64,000 nucleotides of DNA from Acetoanaerobium noterae (GTDB taxonomy: Bacteria > Bacillota > Clostridia > Peptostreptococcales > Filifactoraceae). Each line of letters starts with the position of its first letter. The stretch's first letter is position 1. The stretch spans positions 124,001 to 188,000 of the forward strand of contig NZ_FUYN01000005.1 in the NCBI RefSeq assembly GCF_900168025.1. The letters are read 5' to 3'. The position numbers and the translations under genes were made by a program. Shown one piece after another: positions 9,166-18,580 of this stretch. Below the pieces are notes generated by a model, which was not told the DNA's origin, did no database searches, and saw nothing but the letters and a program-made list of their open reading frames with translations.

Positions 9166-9168
9166 AAT

Positions 9169-10434
9169 TTATATTACTCTTCTATCCTGTACAACAAGAT
9201 TTCCATTTTTATATACTTCCTTAACATGGTTAACCCCAAAGTGATATAGTATATAGTCTATATTTGGAGCATCGAAGACTACGATGTCAGCGTTTTTACC
9301 AACTTCAAAGCTTCCAGTTTCATGTCCTCTTCCTAAGCTATGAGCACCATTAATTGTTACTGCATTAAACACTTCAATTGGACTCATTTTCATAGCAAGG
9401 CTACCTAACTGCATTATAAGTTGGATGTTTTCTGTTGGGCAGCTTCCAGGATTGTAGTCAGTTGAAAGAGCAACAGCCAAATTATTTTCAATCATTTTTC
9501 TAGCATCGGCATACGATGTTTTCATTAAACTGAAAGTAGTTCCCGGAAGAAGGTTGGCAATTACATTATTTTTTGCCATTAAAGAAATACCTTCATCAGA
9601 AGCTGCCATAAGATGCTCAGCGCTATGTGCTCCCATTTCAGCAGCAAGTTCTGCTCCACCAAGCGACACTATTTCATCTGCGTGGATTTTTATTTTTAGA
9701 TTATTTTCTTTAGCGCACTTTAGTATTCTTCTAGTCTGTTCTACACTAAACACTCCGTGCTCACAAAATACATCACAGAATTCTGCTAGTGAATGTTTTG
9801 ATACTTCAGGAATCATAAATTCTGTAAGTTCTTTTATGAACTCTTCTGGGTTTTCTTTGAGCTGAGTAGGAATAGCATGTGCTCCCATAAAAGTTGAAAC
9901 TACTTCTACTGGATGATCTTCATTTAATTTTTTTGCGACTTTAAGTTGTTTTTCTTCAGTTTCCCATTCTAAACCATATCCACTTTTTGCTTCTACTGTA
10001 GTAGTACCATGAATAAGCATTGTATCTAAGCTTTTTTTAGCTTTAGTATACAATTCATCAAAGGTAGAAGTTTTTGTAGAGTTTACTGTACTTAGTATTC
10101 CGCCACCTGCAGCTAGGATATCGAGATAGCTTACACCGTTAAGCTTCATACTAAATTCATTTTCTCTACTTCCACCGTGAACTAAATGTGTATGAGAATC
10201 TATTAATCCAGGAGTAACAGTAAGTCCTGATAAATCTCTTTTTTGGGTTTCATTAGAAATTAGAGATTCTGGCACCTCACCTTCACCTATAGCTTGAATT
10301 TTTCCAGCTTTTATAGCGATATACGCATTATGCATTATTTTAGCTGTATTCATAGCCTGTCCTCTTAGGGGCTCATTGTTATCAATAGGGCAGAACAATT
10401 CTCCTATATTATATAAAATTAAATCAGCAGACAT
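9169..10434 (-). CDS. hutI: Imidazolonepropionase
   Basis: A protein of 421 residues. ATG 10434 is chosen because GAGGTG precedes it; a GTG nine bases upstream would overlap that site. It has the amidohydrolase metal ligands DSHTHLVHGG near residue 75, the central HADEI and HSAEH stretches, and STDYNPGS near the C-terminus. It hydrolyses 4-imidazolone-5-propionate to N-formimino-L-glutamate. It is the third gene of an ftcD-fchA-hutI operon, with 15 bases to fchA. Confidence 0.94.
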   Translation of the reverse strand: MSADLILYNIGELFCPIDNNEPLRGQAMNTAKIMHNAYIAIKAGKIQAIGEGEVPESLISNETQKRDLSGLTVTPGLIDSHTHLVHGGSRENEFSMKLNGVSYLDILAAGGGILSTVNSTKTSTFDELYTKAKKSLDTMLIHGTTTVEAKSGYGLEWETEEKQLKVAKKLNEDHPVEVVSTFMGAHAIPTQLKENPEEFIKELTEFMIPEVSKHSLAEFCDVFCEHGVFSVEQTRRILKCAKENNLKIKIHADEIVSLGGAELAAEMGAHSAEHLMAASDEGISLMAKNNVIANLLPGTTFSLMKTSYADARKMIENNLAVALSTDYNPGSCPTENIQLIMQLGSLAMKMSPIEVFNAVTINGAHSLGRGHETGSFEVGKNADIVVFDAPNIDYILYHFGVNHVKEVYKNGNLVVQDRRVI

Positions 10435-10448
10435 TATATTCACCTCGA

Positions 10449-11093
10449 TTATATTTTAAGTCTATCGTGAATTGATACCAATACTTCGTTTTTAAGATTT
10501 GTAACCTCTGACAATAATTGATTGCACTCTAGCTCTAATTTTTTCGCTCTTTCAATATCCATTACAGAGCCTAGATTAATTTTTACATTCAAAATTGCAC
10601 CCTCGGCTCCAGTAGCACACATTAAATACCCTACACCTACATCGGTCAAAGCATTTTCGTTGCCATATTTATATATAGGATACATTTTTTTCATTGCTTC
10701 TAAAGAGAGTAATGCAACCCTATGAGGGACATCTATTGATTGCCATGTTGCATTATCGATAGCATCTTTTCTAAGAGCTTTTTCTTCATCAGTCTCTTTT
10801 GGCATTTTCATTGCTTTTACAACTTCATTAAAGGCTTCAGTATCTTTATCTACCAGTGATAGCATCTCATCTTTAATTTCTTTAAGCGCTTCAAAACTGG
10901 TTTTTACCTCTAATTTTATGTTTTCTTCATTAAGCTCATATTTCTTTTTGCCAAAGCTTAAATTAGCCATCATTCTCGATAAGCATATTCCAACTAGTGA
11001 ACTATATGCTGAGCATGAACCACCACCAGGGGCTGGAGATAATGATTCGACTTCATCTGCAAAATCTTTAAGATTCATATCTATAAGCTTCAT
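10449..11093 (-). CDS. fchA: Formimidoyltetrahydrofolate cyclodeaminase
   Basis: A protein of 214 residues matching the free-standing cyclodeaminase (C-terminal domain of animal FTCD). The early motif LSPAPGGGSCSAYSSLVG at about residues 18-35 is diagnostic. It turns 5-formimino-THF into 5,10-methenyl-THF plus ammonia. It lies between ftcD and hutI and is transcribed with them, so histidine carbon and nitrogen feed the folate pool. Confidence 0.93.
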   Translation of the reverse strand: MKLIDMNLKDFADEVESLSPAPGGGSCSAYSSLVGICLSRMMANLSFGKKKYELNEENIKLEVKTSFEALKEIKDEMLSLVDKDTEAFNEVVKAMKMPKETDEEKALRKDAIDNATWQSIDVPHRVALLSLEAMKKMYPIYKYGNENALTDVGVGYLMCATGAEGAILNVKINLGSVMDIERAKKLELECNQLLSEVTNLKNEVLVSIHDRLKI

Positions 11094-11102
11094 TTATTCC
11101 AC

Positions 11103-11999
11103 CTACTCCCATATTCTTGTTTCTAAAACTTGATCCATAGAGAAGTTGTCTAACTTAAGATGATAAATAGCTGTATCTATAAGTGCTTTCATTGGAACTA
11201 AACCAACTATCTCAGAGTCAGTAACGCTAACGCCGTAACGATGAGCTTCTCTTTCTACCATGTCAAAAACTCTAAAAATAGTAGTGTAATCAGGATTAAC
11301 TAAGTTCATTGATACTTGAGCTTTTCCTGTTTCTTCAATTAGAAGACCCATTGCTTTACAAAATACAAATCCACCTTTAGCGCTTCTTATTACATTGGCA
11401 ATATTCTTTGCTATTTTTACGTCATCTGTAGATAAGTTAATATTATATGCAATTAGTGGAGGTCTAGCCCCAACTGCAACCATTCCAGCTTTTGGATTGA
11501 ATTCGTTAGGTCCATAGTCTGGAATCCACATATCTTCTTTAATTTTTTCAGCCATAACCTCGTATTGACCTCTTCTTATATCGGCTAAATTTTGTCTATG
11601 TGGAGCTGAAGCAGAGTTTTCGTATAATGTAACATGCATGTTGCATTCATTTGCTATACTTTCAGCTAATTTTTTTGATAACTCTATTGTTTCTTCTATA
11701 GTGATGTCTTTGATAGGAATCAGGGGCATTACATCAACCGCGCCCATTCTTGGATGGCCACCGGTATGTGTTGACATATCGATTAATTCTGTTGCAGCTT
11801 TTGCTAGCTTTAAAGCAGCTTCAGCTACAGCATTAGGCTCTCCTAAAAATGTTATAACAGAACGATTGTGATCTTTATCAGAAGAGTAGTCTAAAAGCTT
11901 AACTCCTTTTGTTGTTCTGATAGCATCTACAATTTTTTCTACTTTTTCTAAATCTCTTCCTTCGCTTATATTAGGTACACATTCTAAAATTGCTGGCAT
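11103..11999 (-). CDS. ftcD: Glutamate formimidoyltransferase
   Basis: A protein of 298 residues. The N-terminal ECVPNISEGRD is the family signature, followed by THTGGHPRMGAVDVMP and GPNEFNPKAG. It transfers the formimino group from N-formiminoglutamate to tetrahydrofolate, leaving glutamate. GAGGTGAT stands before ATG 11999. It is the first gene of the operon. Histidase and urocanase genes are not in this window, so the upper pathway must be encoded elsewhere if it is present. Confidence 0.95.
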   Translation of the reverse strand: MPAILECVPNISEGRDLEKVEKIVDAIRTTKGVKLLDYSSDKDHNRSVITFLGEPNAVAEAALKLAKAATELIDMSTHTGGHPRMGAVDVMPLIPIKDITIEETIELSKKLAESIANECNMHVTLYENSASAPHRQNLADIRRGQYEVMAEKIKEDMWIPDYGPNEFNPKAGMVAVGARPPLIAYNINLSTDDVKIAKNIANVIRSAKGGFVFCKAMGLLIEETGKAQVSMNLVNPDYTTIFRVFDMVEREAHRYGVSVTDSEIVGLVPMKALIDTAIYHLKLDNFSMDQVLETRIWE

Positions 12000-12172
12000 A
12001 TTATCACCTCATAAATTTTTATTATCTGCATATTTAAATTAACATAAAACCCAAAAAATATAAAGTATAAATAGCAGATTAGGAAAGAAATATTTTATTA
12101 TTGTAAATTTTCTGCAAGATAAATGTCATAATATTTTATATATTACAATAATTGCATAATCGTATAAAGTAT

Positions 12173-12201
12173 TTGTTTATTAATCAATATAATGATATAA
12201 T
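12173..12201 (+). promoter_or_regulatory. Promoter of rnpB
   Basis: TTGTTT, a 17-base spacer and a perfect TATAAT end about seven bases before the 5' end of the RNase P RNA. Confidence 0.8.
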
Positions 12202-12204
12202 CTC

Positions 12205-12540
12205 AAGAGAGTAGACTGAGCAGTCGCGTGATTAAGTTCACGAGGAAAGTCCGAGCTCCATAGGGTAAGGATGCCAGGTAATGCCTGGTGGAGGCAACTC
12301 CAAGGATAGTGCAACAGAGATAAACCGCCATTATGGTAAGGGTGGAAAGGTGGGGTAAGAGCCCACCAGCAGTTAGGTAACTAACTGGCTATGTAAACCC
12401 CATCCGGAGCAAGACCAAGCAGGGGCCGATATAAAGATAACCCGTCTTTGTCCCGTAGGTAGGTCGCTAGAGGCTACTGGCGACAGTAGTCGTAGATAGA
12501 TGACTGTTCAAGACAGAACTCGGCTTATAGGTCTACTCGT
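12205..12540 (+). ncRNA. rnpB: RNase P RNA
   Basis: About 335 nucleotides. The ends pair to form helix P1 (GAGTAGAC at 12209 with GTCTACTC at 12531). The universally conserved P4 strand GAGGAAAGTCCGAGCTC follows at about 12241, and ACAGAACTCGGCTTATAG near 12513 supplies the 3' core. The catalytic RNA processes tRNA 5' ends. Exact ends are estimated from P1. A promoter lies directly upstream and a terminator downstream. Confidence 0.96.
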
Positions 12541-12554
12541 ATAATTACAAAAAT

Positions 12555-12602
12555 AAAAATCCATTAAGAACAGAAAATTTCTGCTTCCATAATGGATTTT
12601 TT
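12555..12602. terminator. Terminator shared by rnpB and the citrate synthase operon
   Basis: AAAAATCCATTA pairs with TAATGGATTTTT; a smaller hairpin is nested in the loop. T-runs flank both sides, so it can act on rnpB (+) and on the converging citrate synthase gene (-). Confidence 0.82.
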
Positions 12603-12610
12603 CATGTTTA

Positions 12611-13951
12611 TTATCTTGAATTTAAATCTACATAGTTTATGTTTTTGTCTATGCTTTTGTAAGCTGGTCTCATTATTTTTTTGTCACTTATGATTTGTTC
12701 GATTCGATGAGCGCACCAACCAGAAATTCTAGAGGTAGCAAATAGGGCGGTATACAAATCATATGGGATATTTAGCAGCTCATATACAAAACCTGAATAT
12801 AAGTCTACATTTGCAGAAATTACGGCATCTTCGCCTTTAAAGGTTTTATATATTTCTTTTGAAAGCTCTTCTATATTAGTGTAAAGTTCATATTCTTTTA
12901 AACTATCTTTTTCGCATGCAAGTTCTTTGGCTTTCTTTTTCAATAATTCAGCTCTTGGATCCGAAAGAGTATACACTGCATGGCCCATGCCATAAATTAG
13001 ACCGGAATTATCAAAAGCATCTTTTTTTAGAATTTTAACTAAGTAATCCTTTAATAAGTTTTTATCTGACCAATTATTTACATTTTCCTTTATATCAGCT
13101 ACCATATCTCTTACCTTAAGATTTGCTCCTCCGTGTTTTGGTCCTTTAAGAGAACCGACTGCAGTAGCAATAGCTGAATATGTATCGGTTCCGCTTGAAG
13201 ATACGACATGAGTAGCAAAGGCTGAATTGTTTCCTCCACCATGTTCAGCGTGTAAAACAAGGCTTAAATCTAAAGTTTCTGCTTCTGTTTTTGTATACTT
13301 GCTATCAGGACGAATCATATGAAGAATATTTTCTGCTGTACTTAAATCTTTTCTTGGTGAATGGATAAATAAGCTGTTATCATAAAAATAGTGTGATTTA
13401 GCTTGATAGCCATAGGAAATAATAGTAGGAAATTTTGCTATCAAGTTTAAAGATTGCTTAAGAACATTTCTTACACTTAAGTCTTCAGGATTATCATCGC
13501 TTGAATATAAAACAAGGACACTTCTTTGCAATTTATTCATGATGTTTGAGCTAGGTATTTTTAAAATCATATTTTCAGTAAAGTGTTTCGGAAGACATCT
13601 CATTTCAGAAAGCAACTTGTTAAAATCATCTAGCTCAGTTTTGTTTGGAAGTTTTCCAAATAAAAGCAAATAAGTGGTTTCTTCAAAACCCATACGATTA
13701 TCTTTTTGAAATCCATCTACAATCTCTTCGACATTGATTCCTCTATAAAAAAGTTTACCTTCTTTTGGGATTTTTTTATCATCAATAAGTTTATAACCTT
13801 CCACAGAACCAATTTTAGTAAGTCCTACTAGAACACCAGTGCCATTTGAATTTCTAAGACCTCTTTTTACATTATATTTATCATAAAGCTCTGGTTCTAT
13901 TAGGCTATTACTTTCTGTTAATATAGCTAGTTTATCAATTGCTGTTTCCAT
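12611..13951 (-). CDS. Citrate synthase
   Basis: A protein of 446 residues of the citrate/2-methylcitrate synthase family. It has the active-site stretch LVLHAEHGGGNNSAF, then SLKGPKHGGAN and GMGHAVY. It condenses oxaloacetate and acetyl-CoA. It follows the isocitrate dehydrogenase gene by 19 bases in one operon, suggesting a partial oxidative branch towards 2-oxoglutarate and glutamate. No aconitase gene is visible here. The N-terminal extension of about 60 residues is usual for clostridial members; 2-methylcitrate activity cannot be excluded. Confidence 0.9.
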   Translation of the reverse strand: METAIDKLAILTESNSLIEPELYDKYNVKRGLRNSNGTGVLVGLTKIGSVEGYKLIDDKKIPKEGKLFYRGINVEEIVDGFQKDNRMGFEETTYLLLFGKLPNKTELDDFNKLLSEMRCLPKHFTENMILKIPSSNIMNKLQRSVLVLYSSDDNPEDLSVRNVLKQSLNLIAKFPTIISYGYQAKSHYFYDNSLFIHSPRKDLSTAENILHMIRPDSKYTKTEAETLDLSLVLHAEHGGGNNSAFATHVVSSSGTDTYSAIATAVGSLKGPKHGGANLKVRDMVADIKENVNNWSDKNLLKDYLVKILKKDAFDNSGLIYGMGHAVYTLSDPRAELLKKKAKELACEKDSLKEYELYTNIEELSKEIYKTFKGEDAVISANVDLYSGFVYELLNIPYDLYTALFATSRISGWCAHRIEQIISDKKIMRPAYKSIDKNINYVDLNSR

Positions 13952-13970
13952 TTTTATTCCTCCAATTGAA

Positions 13971-14975
13971 TTAAAGAGTTTGAATTGTTTCTATAACTTT
14001 TTGTGTAAAATCCGATGTTGATAGGTTGCCACCTAAATCGTATGTGAAATTATCTTCATAACATAAGACCTCATTAAGAGCATTCTTTAATTTCTTTGCT
14101 GCTAAGTTTTCACCAATATAATCTAGCATCATAGCTGCACTTAGTGCTAATGCTGTAGGATTAGCTTTGTTAGCTCCTGCTATATCTAGAGCACTTCCGT
14201 GTACAGCTTCAAATAATGCAATATCTTTTCCTATATTTGCACTTGGAACAAGGCCGAGGCCTCCAATTAAGCCGGCACATAAATCTGAGAGAATATCGCC
14301 ATACAGGTTGGATGTTAAAATAATTTGATATCTAGAAGGATTTAAAACTAACTGCATACACATATTGTCAATTAGCAATTCCTCTAGCTCTATATTTGGA
14401 TAATCTAATGCCACTTCTCTGACTGTATTTAAAAATAGACCATCTGTTAACTTCATTATATTTGCTTTTGTTACAACAGTAACTTTGGTTTTATTCATGC
14501 TTTGAGCATATTTGAAAGCTTCATGTGCAATTTTAAGTGTTGCTGATTTAGTAATTATTTTTAAGCTATGGCATTCATTATCGCTTATTTTTTCTTCTAT
14601 TCCAGCATATAAATCTTCAGTGTTTTCTCTAAATATAACCAAGTCAATATTTTTATATTTGCTATCTATAACGCCTAGATTTTTTACAGGGCGGATATTT
14701 GCATATAGATTATATTTTGTTCTAAGAGTTACATTGATGCTTTTGAATCCATAGCCGATAGGTGTAGTTATAGGACCCTTTAAAACAATTTTATTTGTTT
14801 CAATACTGTTTAATGCAGATTCTGGCAAAAGTTCACCTGTATTATTATATGTATTAAGCCCTGCACTAACTATTTCCCATTCGATTGGCAAATTAAGTGA
14901 GTCAACCATCTGAATAACACTTTGAGTAACTTCTTCTCCTATTCCGTCTCCAGGAATAACTGTAATTTTGTACAA
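13971..14975 (-). CDS. NAD-type isocitrate dehydrogenase (isopropylmalate dehydrogenase family)
   Basis: A protein of 334 residues if started at TTG 14975, which has GGAGGG six bases upstream and gives the family's normal beginning YKITVIPGDGIGEEV; longer starts add an unrelated tail. The substrate region FRENTEDLYAGIE is of the isocitrate type, and GSALDIAG marks the dinucleotide site. It decarboxylates isocitrate to 2-oxoglutarate. Homoisocitrate or tartrate dehydrogenases are the main alternatives, but the adjacent citrate synthase supports the isocitrate role. A good promoter lies 44 bases upstream. Confidence 0.88.
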   Translation of the reverse strand: MYKITVIPGDGIGEEVTQSVIQMVDSLNLPIEWEIVSAGLNTYNNTGELLPESALNSIETNKIVLKGPITTPIGYGFKSINVTLRTKYNLYANIRPVKNLGVIDSKYKNIDLVIFRENTEDLYAGIEEKISDNECHSLKIITKSATLKIAHEAFKYAQSMNKTKVTVVTKANIMKLTDGLFLNTVREVALDYPNIELEELLIDNMCMQLVLNPSRYQIILTSNLYGDILSDLCAGLIGGLGLVPSANIGKDIALFEAVHGSALDIAGANKANPTALALSAAMMLDYIGENLAAKKLKNALNEVLCYEDNFTYDLGGNLSTSDFTQKVIETIQTL

Positions 14976-15018
14976 GGCAATCCCTCCGTTATATATTTCA
15001 TTTAGATTATTAGAAATG

Positions 15019-15047
15019 ATTATATTACTATAAAAATTAAAAATCAA
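15019..15047 (-). promoter_or_regulatory. Promoter of the isocitrate dehydrogenase-citrate synthase operon
   Basis: On the minus strand, TTGATT, a 17-base spacer and TATAAT are followed by the operon about 44 bases downstream. Confidence 0.75.
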
Positions 15048-15384
15048 TACATTTTTTCGTAAAATTGCAATTTATATTATTCGATATGCAAAATTTATTT
15101 TTTATGATTATTCTGTATACACAACGATAACATTATTATTTGTTTATATTTAAGGTATAAACCTAAAATTAATTTATCTGAATAACGAAAATTTAATATT
15201 AATAAATGCAATTATTGATTCAAAAATTGCATTTATTAAATTTTAAAATAATATTGTATACAAGAATTAAGTATTAAATTCTTTACTCATTTCAGTCTTA
15301 TAATGTTATAATCTATCTATTATGTTATATAAAATAATTTATTAATTTATAGTGAAAATAAAGAGTTTCTAAAGGAGAATTGCC
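15048..15384. other. AT-rich intergenic region between divergent operons
   Basis: About 340 bases with no credible gene. It holds the minus promoter at its left edge, a long inverted repeat at 15199-15239 (14-bp arms, core AATAAATGCAAT, 13-base loop), the short palindrome AAATTGCAATTT near 15063, and a possible plus promoter (TTTACT at 15282, TATAAT at 15307) for the MoxR gene. The repeated ATTGCA words could be regulator sites; this is only a suggestion. Confidence 0.5.
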
Positions 15385-16299
15385 ATGATTGAATTTTTAA
15401 AATCACATAATGTAGATGAAAAATTAATAGAAGACTTACTTCATTTTAGAAAATTTTATGATAATAAAGAAGAAAACCTTTTAAGAATCCCAAAACCAAG
15501 ATTTTACTACTATGGAAGAGAAGTTTGGAATATGGCTATAGCTGCATTGTTAGAAGGAGAGCACATTTTAATTAGTGGACCAAAAGCCACAGGTAAGAAC
15601 GTACTTGCTGATAATCTTGCTTGTGCATTTAATAGGCCTGCGTGGACAGTTTCTTTTCATGTTAATACTGATAGCTCGGCATTAATTGGAACAGATACCT
15701 TTGTAGATAATAGAGTTGATCTTAGAAAGGGTTCGGTTTATCAATGTGCTGAGAATGGAGGATTTGGAATTTTTGATGAAATAAATATGGCTAAAAATGA
15801 TGCAGTAGCTGTACTTCACTCAGCGCTTGATCACAGAAGAATAATAGATGTGCCTGGATACGATAAGATATATCTTAATGAAGCTACCAGATTTATTGGG
15901 ACTATGAATTATGGATATGCTGGAACAAAAGAATTGAACGAAGCTCTAGTATCTCGTTTTATGGTTATTGACATACCGCCTATGACAAAGTCTAAATTAA
16001 CGAAAATATTGCTATCTGAATTTCCTAATCTAAATGAAGAATATTTAGAGCAGTTCAGTGGATTATTTTTGGATTTACAGCTCAAATCTCAAAATTCTGA
16101 GATATCAACTAAAGCAGTTGATCTTAGAGGTTTGATAGGAGCGTTGCGAACAATCAATAGAGGACTTGAGCCATTGCTTGCAGTAAAAATGGGTATACTT
16201 GGTAAAACTTTTGATGAGTTTGAAAAAGAAATCATTTCTGATGTAATTGAACTAAGAATACCTAAATCTTTAGGGAAAGAAGATATTTTTAGATTGTAG
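15385..16299 (+). CDS. MoxR/CbbQ-type AAA+ ATPase
   Basis: A protein of 304 residues. It has a Walker A variant GPKATGKN near residue 68, Walker B GIFDEIN near 130, and a sensor segment FIGTMNYGYAGTKELNEALVSRF. Such ATPases work with a VWA-domain partner to insert metals into, or remodel, target proteins. The partner is the next gene, 22 bases downstream. AAAGGAG precedes ATG 15385. The target is unknown; nothing nearby hints at one. Confidence 0.85.
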   Translation: MIEFLKSHNVDEKLIEDLLHFRKFYDNKEENLLRIPKPRFYYYGREVWNMAIAALLEGEHILISGPKATGKNVLADNLACAFNRPAWTVSFHVNTDSSALIGTDTFVDNRVDLRKGSVYQCAENGGFGIFDEINMAKNDAVAVLHSALDHRRIIDVPGYDKIYLNEATRFIGTMNYGYAGTKELNEALVSRFMVIDIPPMTKSKLTKILLSEFPNLNEEYLEQFSGLFLDLQLKSQNSEISTKAVDLRGLIGALRTINRGLEPLLAVKMGILGKTFDEFEKEIISDVIELRIPKSLGKEDIFRL

Positions 16300-16321
16300 T
16301 AACTGCGAAAGAGGATGGATT

Positions 16322-18091
16322 ATGGAAGATAATAATTTATTGAGACGAGAATCTGAAGAAAGGTTTTCGAATGTTGTATGGACTATTTCTGAGAAATATT
16401 CTATAGACCCTGATTTTACACTTGTAAAATTCACTGGAGATAGGAAAATAGATTTATATAATAATACTGTTTTAGGCGGAATTTATAGATTCTTTGATTA
16501 TGAGATGATATATTCATATATTAATAAAATTAAGGTTGAAATTTCAGATCCTAAACCGTTTTTTCAAATTGCGGTACTTGTCTTAGAAGAAAATGTAATT
16601 AGTAATATAGAAATATCAAGACCCGCTATAAAAAAACTAAAAGAAGATGTATATAAAAAAATATTAAGTAGTTTCTTTTTTAATAAACCAAAGGATTCAG
16701 CAGATGAAATTAGATTTGCTTATTATTCTAGGAAGATTGGAAAATCTCCAGCAGTAAATTCAAAAGTATATAAGTTAGTTAAAGAAATTGATAAAGGTAA
16801 ATCCATAAGTTCTACTATTGAGCTGATTGAATTTTTAAGTAAAATATTTCAAGACTACTTCCATTTTGAAAGCTATTTTGACAATGAAAATATAGCTCCT
16901 GAGGAAAAAGAAGCATTAAGTGATAATACTGATACCACAACTAAGGATTCGCCAAATTCATATTTATATGATGAATTACAGGAAGAATATGTTTCGGCAG
17001 AATATAACCCAAATGCAAGTAAAATAGACCCTAAGGATGGATATGAGTTTGAAGATAATAAAATGAACTTTAATATTAATCCAGAGGTATACAACAAACT
17101 CACAGATAAAATTGAGCAGTATTACGGGGCATCAATAGTGTCTTTTGATGAACTTAGAAAACTAGAAAAAAAAATCTGTACTGGAATGCATAAAGGATGC
17201 CATATTCACATAACAGATGGAAATTTTAAGCTCAGTCATATTAATAATTACAGAGTCAAGTATGTAAAAAAACAAAAAGAAAAGAATATGATTGATTATA
17301 ACGATCACTATAGAGTTTACAACAGAAATATAAGTAAGTTAAAAGATATAATTCAAAGAACCATACTAAGAGATACTGAATATAGTAAAAATATATCAGA
17401 TAATGGAATGCTTAGAGGAGATATAATATGGAAAATTAAATATCTAAATAATTCCAAGGTGTTTGAAAAAGAGGTCAAAGAGGATATTGGAGATTTTGCT
17501 GTGGACATACTTCTTGATTCAAGCGGTTCTCAAATGGAGCGCCAAAGCCGAGTAGCTTCGCAAGGGTATGTTATCTCACAAGCTTTGTCTCTTGTTAATA
17601 TACCAAATAGGGTGCTAAGTTTTAATAACTTTTTAGATTTTACTATTATAAGAAGATTCAGAGACTATAATGATCCAATTATAAAAAATAAAAATATTTT
17701 TGAATACTATGCTACTGGAAGTAACCGAGATGGATTGGCTATAAGAGCAGTAGTTGAATCATTAGAAAAAAGACCTGAGGAGCATAAAATTTTAATTGTA
17801 CTAAGTGACGGAAAACCAAATGATGTAAAGGTTACTAAAACCTCTTCTTTAGCTTTTAATAGAGATGCAGATTATAAAGGTATAAAAGCTGTAAAGGATA
17901 CTGCTCATGAAGTGAGAAAAGCTAGAATGAAAGGTATAGCAGTGCTTGGTGTATATACTGGTGAAATAGAGGATTTGGACGCAGAAAAATTGATTTATGG
18001 CAAAGACTTTGCATATATTCATTCTATTGATAGATTTTCTGAAATAGTAGGGCTATATTTAAAAAGGCAAATTAATAATATGATTAATTAA
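16322..18091 (+). CDS. VWA-domain protein, partner of the MoxR-type ATPase (CobT/NorD-like)
   Basis: A protein of 589 residues. The C-terminal von Willebrand A domain carries the metal-ion site DSSGS (Asp399-Ser403) and LSDGKPND. The long N-terminal part is charged, with an acidic low-complexity stretch at about 190-260, as in CobT and NorD proteins that partner MoxR-type ATPases. Likely role: an adaptor for ATP-driven activation or metal insertion in an unknown client. Its end overlaps the converging small gene by eight bases. I cannot name the client. Confidence 0.78.
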   Translation: MEDNNLLRRESEERFSNVVWTISEKYSIDPDFTLVKFTGDRKIDLYNNTVLGGIYRFFDYEMIYSYINKIKVEISDPKPFFQIAVLVLEENVISNIEISRPAIKKLKEDVYKKILSSFFFNKPKDSADEIRFAYYSRKIGKSPAVNSKVYKLVKEIDKGKSISSTIELIEFLSKIFQDYFHFESYFDNENIAPEEKEALSDNTDTTTKDSPNSYLYDELQEEYVSAEYNPNASKIDPKDGYEFEDNKMNFNINPEVYNKLTDKIEQYYGASIVSFDELRKLEKKICTGMHKGCHIHITDGNFKLSHINNYRVKYVKKQKEKNMIDYNDHYRVYNRNISKLKDIIQRTILRDTEYSKNISDNGMLRGDIIWKIKYLNNSKVFEKEVKEDIGDFAVDILLDSSGSQMERQSRVASQGYVISQALSLVNIPNRVLSFNNFLDFTIIRRFRDYNDPIIKNKNIFEYYATGSNRDGLAIRAVVESLEKRPEEHKILIVLSDGKPNDVKVTKTSSLAFNRDADYKGIKAVKDTAHEVRKARMKGIAVLGVYTGEIEDLDAEKLIYGKDFAYIHSIDRFSEIVGLYLKRQINNMIN

Positions 18092-18410
18092 CTGATTCAA
18101 TATTTATTATTGTATGGTTGTCATTTTTACTGATAACCATATTTTTTTTGGCTAAGTCAATATCCATATTTACAAAGCTGGAAAAAATATCTATATCCTT
18201 AAGCAGGTGTATGCAAATTGTCATGTTCTGATTTGTTATTCTTAGTAAGATGGCATAAATATGAGTAAATTGTATCCTATCGAAAATTTTAAAATCAGAT
18301 ACATTCAAATCTATAAGTCCGTTTTCGATAGGGATGATTATATCTTGGTCCATACCATCTTCTCTAATTATTCTATAATCTACTTTTATGTTAATGTTTT
18401 TATTATACAT
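18084..18410 (-). CDS. Uncharacterised 108-residue protein
   Basis: I do not recognise the family. The protein is soluble, mixed alpha/beta, with acidic N-terminal half (REDGMDQDIIIPIENGLIDL). GGAG stands seven bases before ATG 18410. It converges with, and overlaps by eight bases, the VWA gene. A 69-residue plus-strand frame covering the same DNA lacks a ribosome binding site and is less likely. Confidence 0.5.
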   Translation of the reverse strand: MYNKNINIKVDYRIIREDGMDQDIIIPIENGLIDLNVSDFKIFDRIQFTHIYAILLRITNQNMTICIHLLKDIDIFSSFVNMDIDLAKKNMVISKNDNHTIINIESVN

Positions 18411-18580
18411 TTGGCTCTCCTTAAAATTTTAGGTGTATTATATCATAGTATATTAACTATTCACATATAAATATGAATTTTGAAAGATAATAATCATTTT
18501 TTTAATATAATGATAGAAGTCTTGTATATTGTTGAGAATATAGTATAATGAAATTATATCATATGAGGAGGTATTTATTA

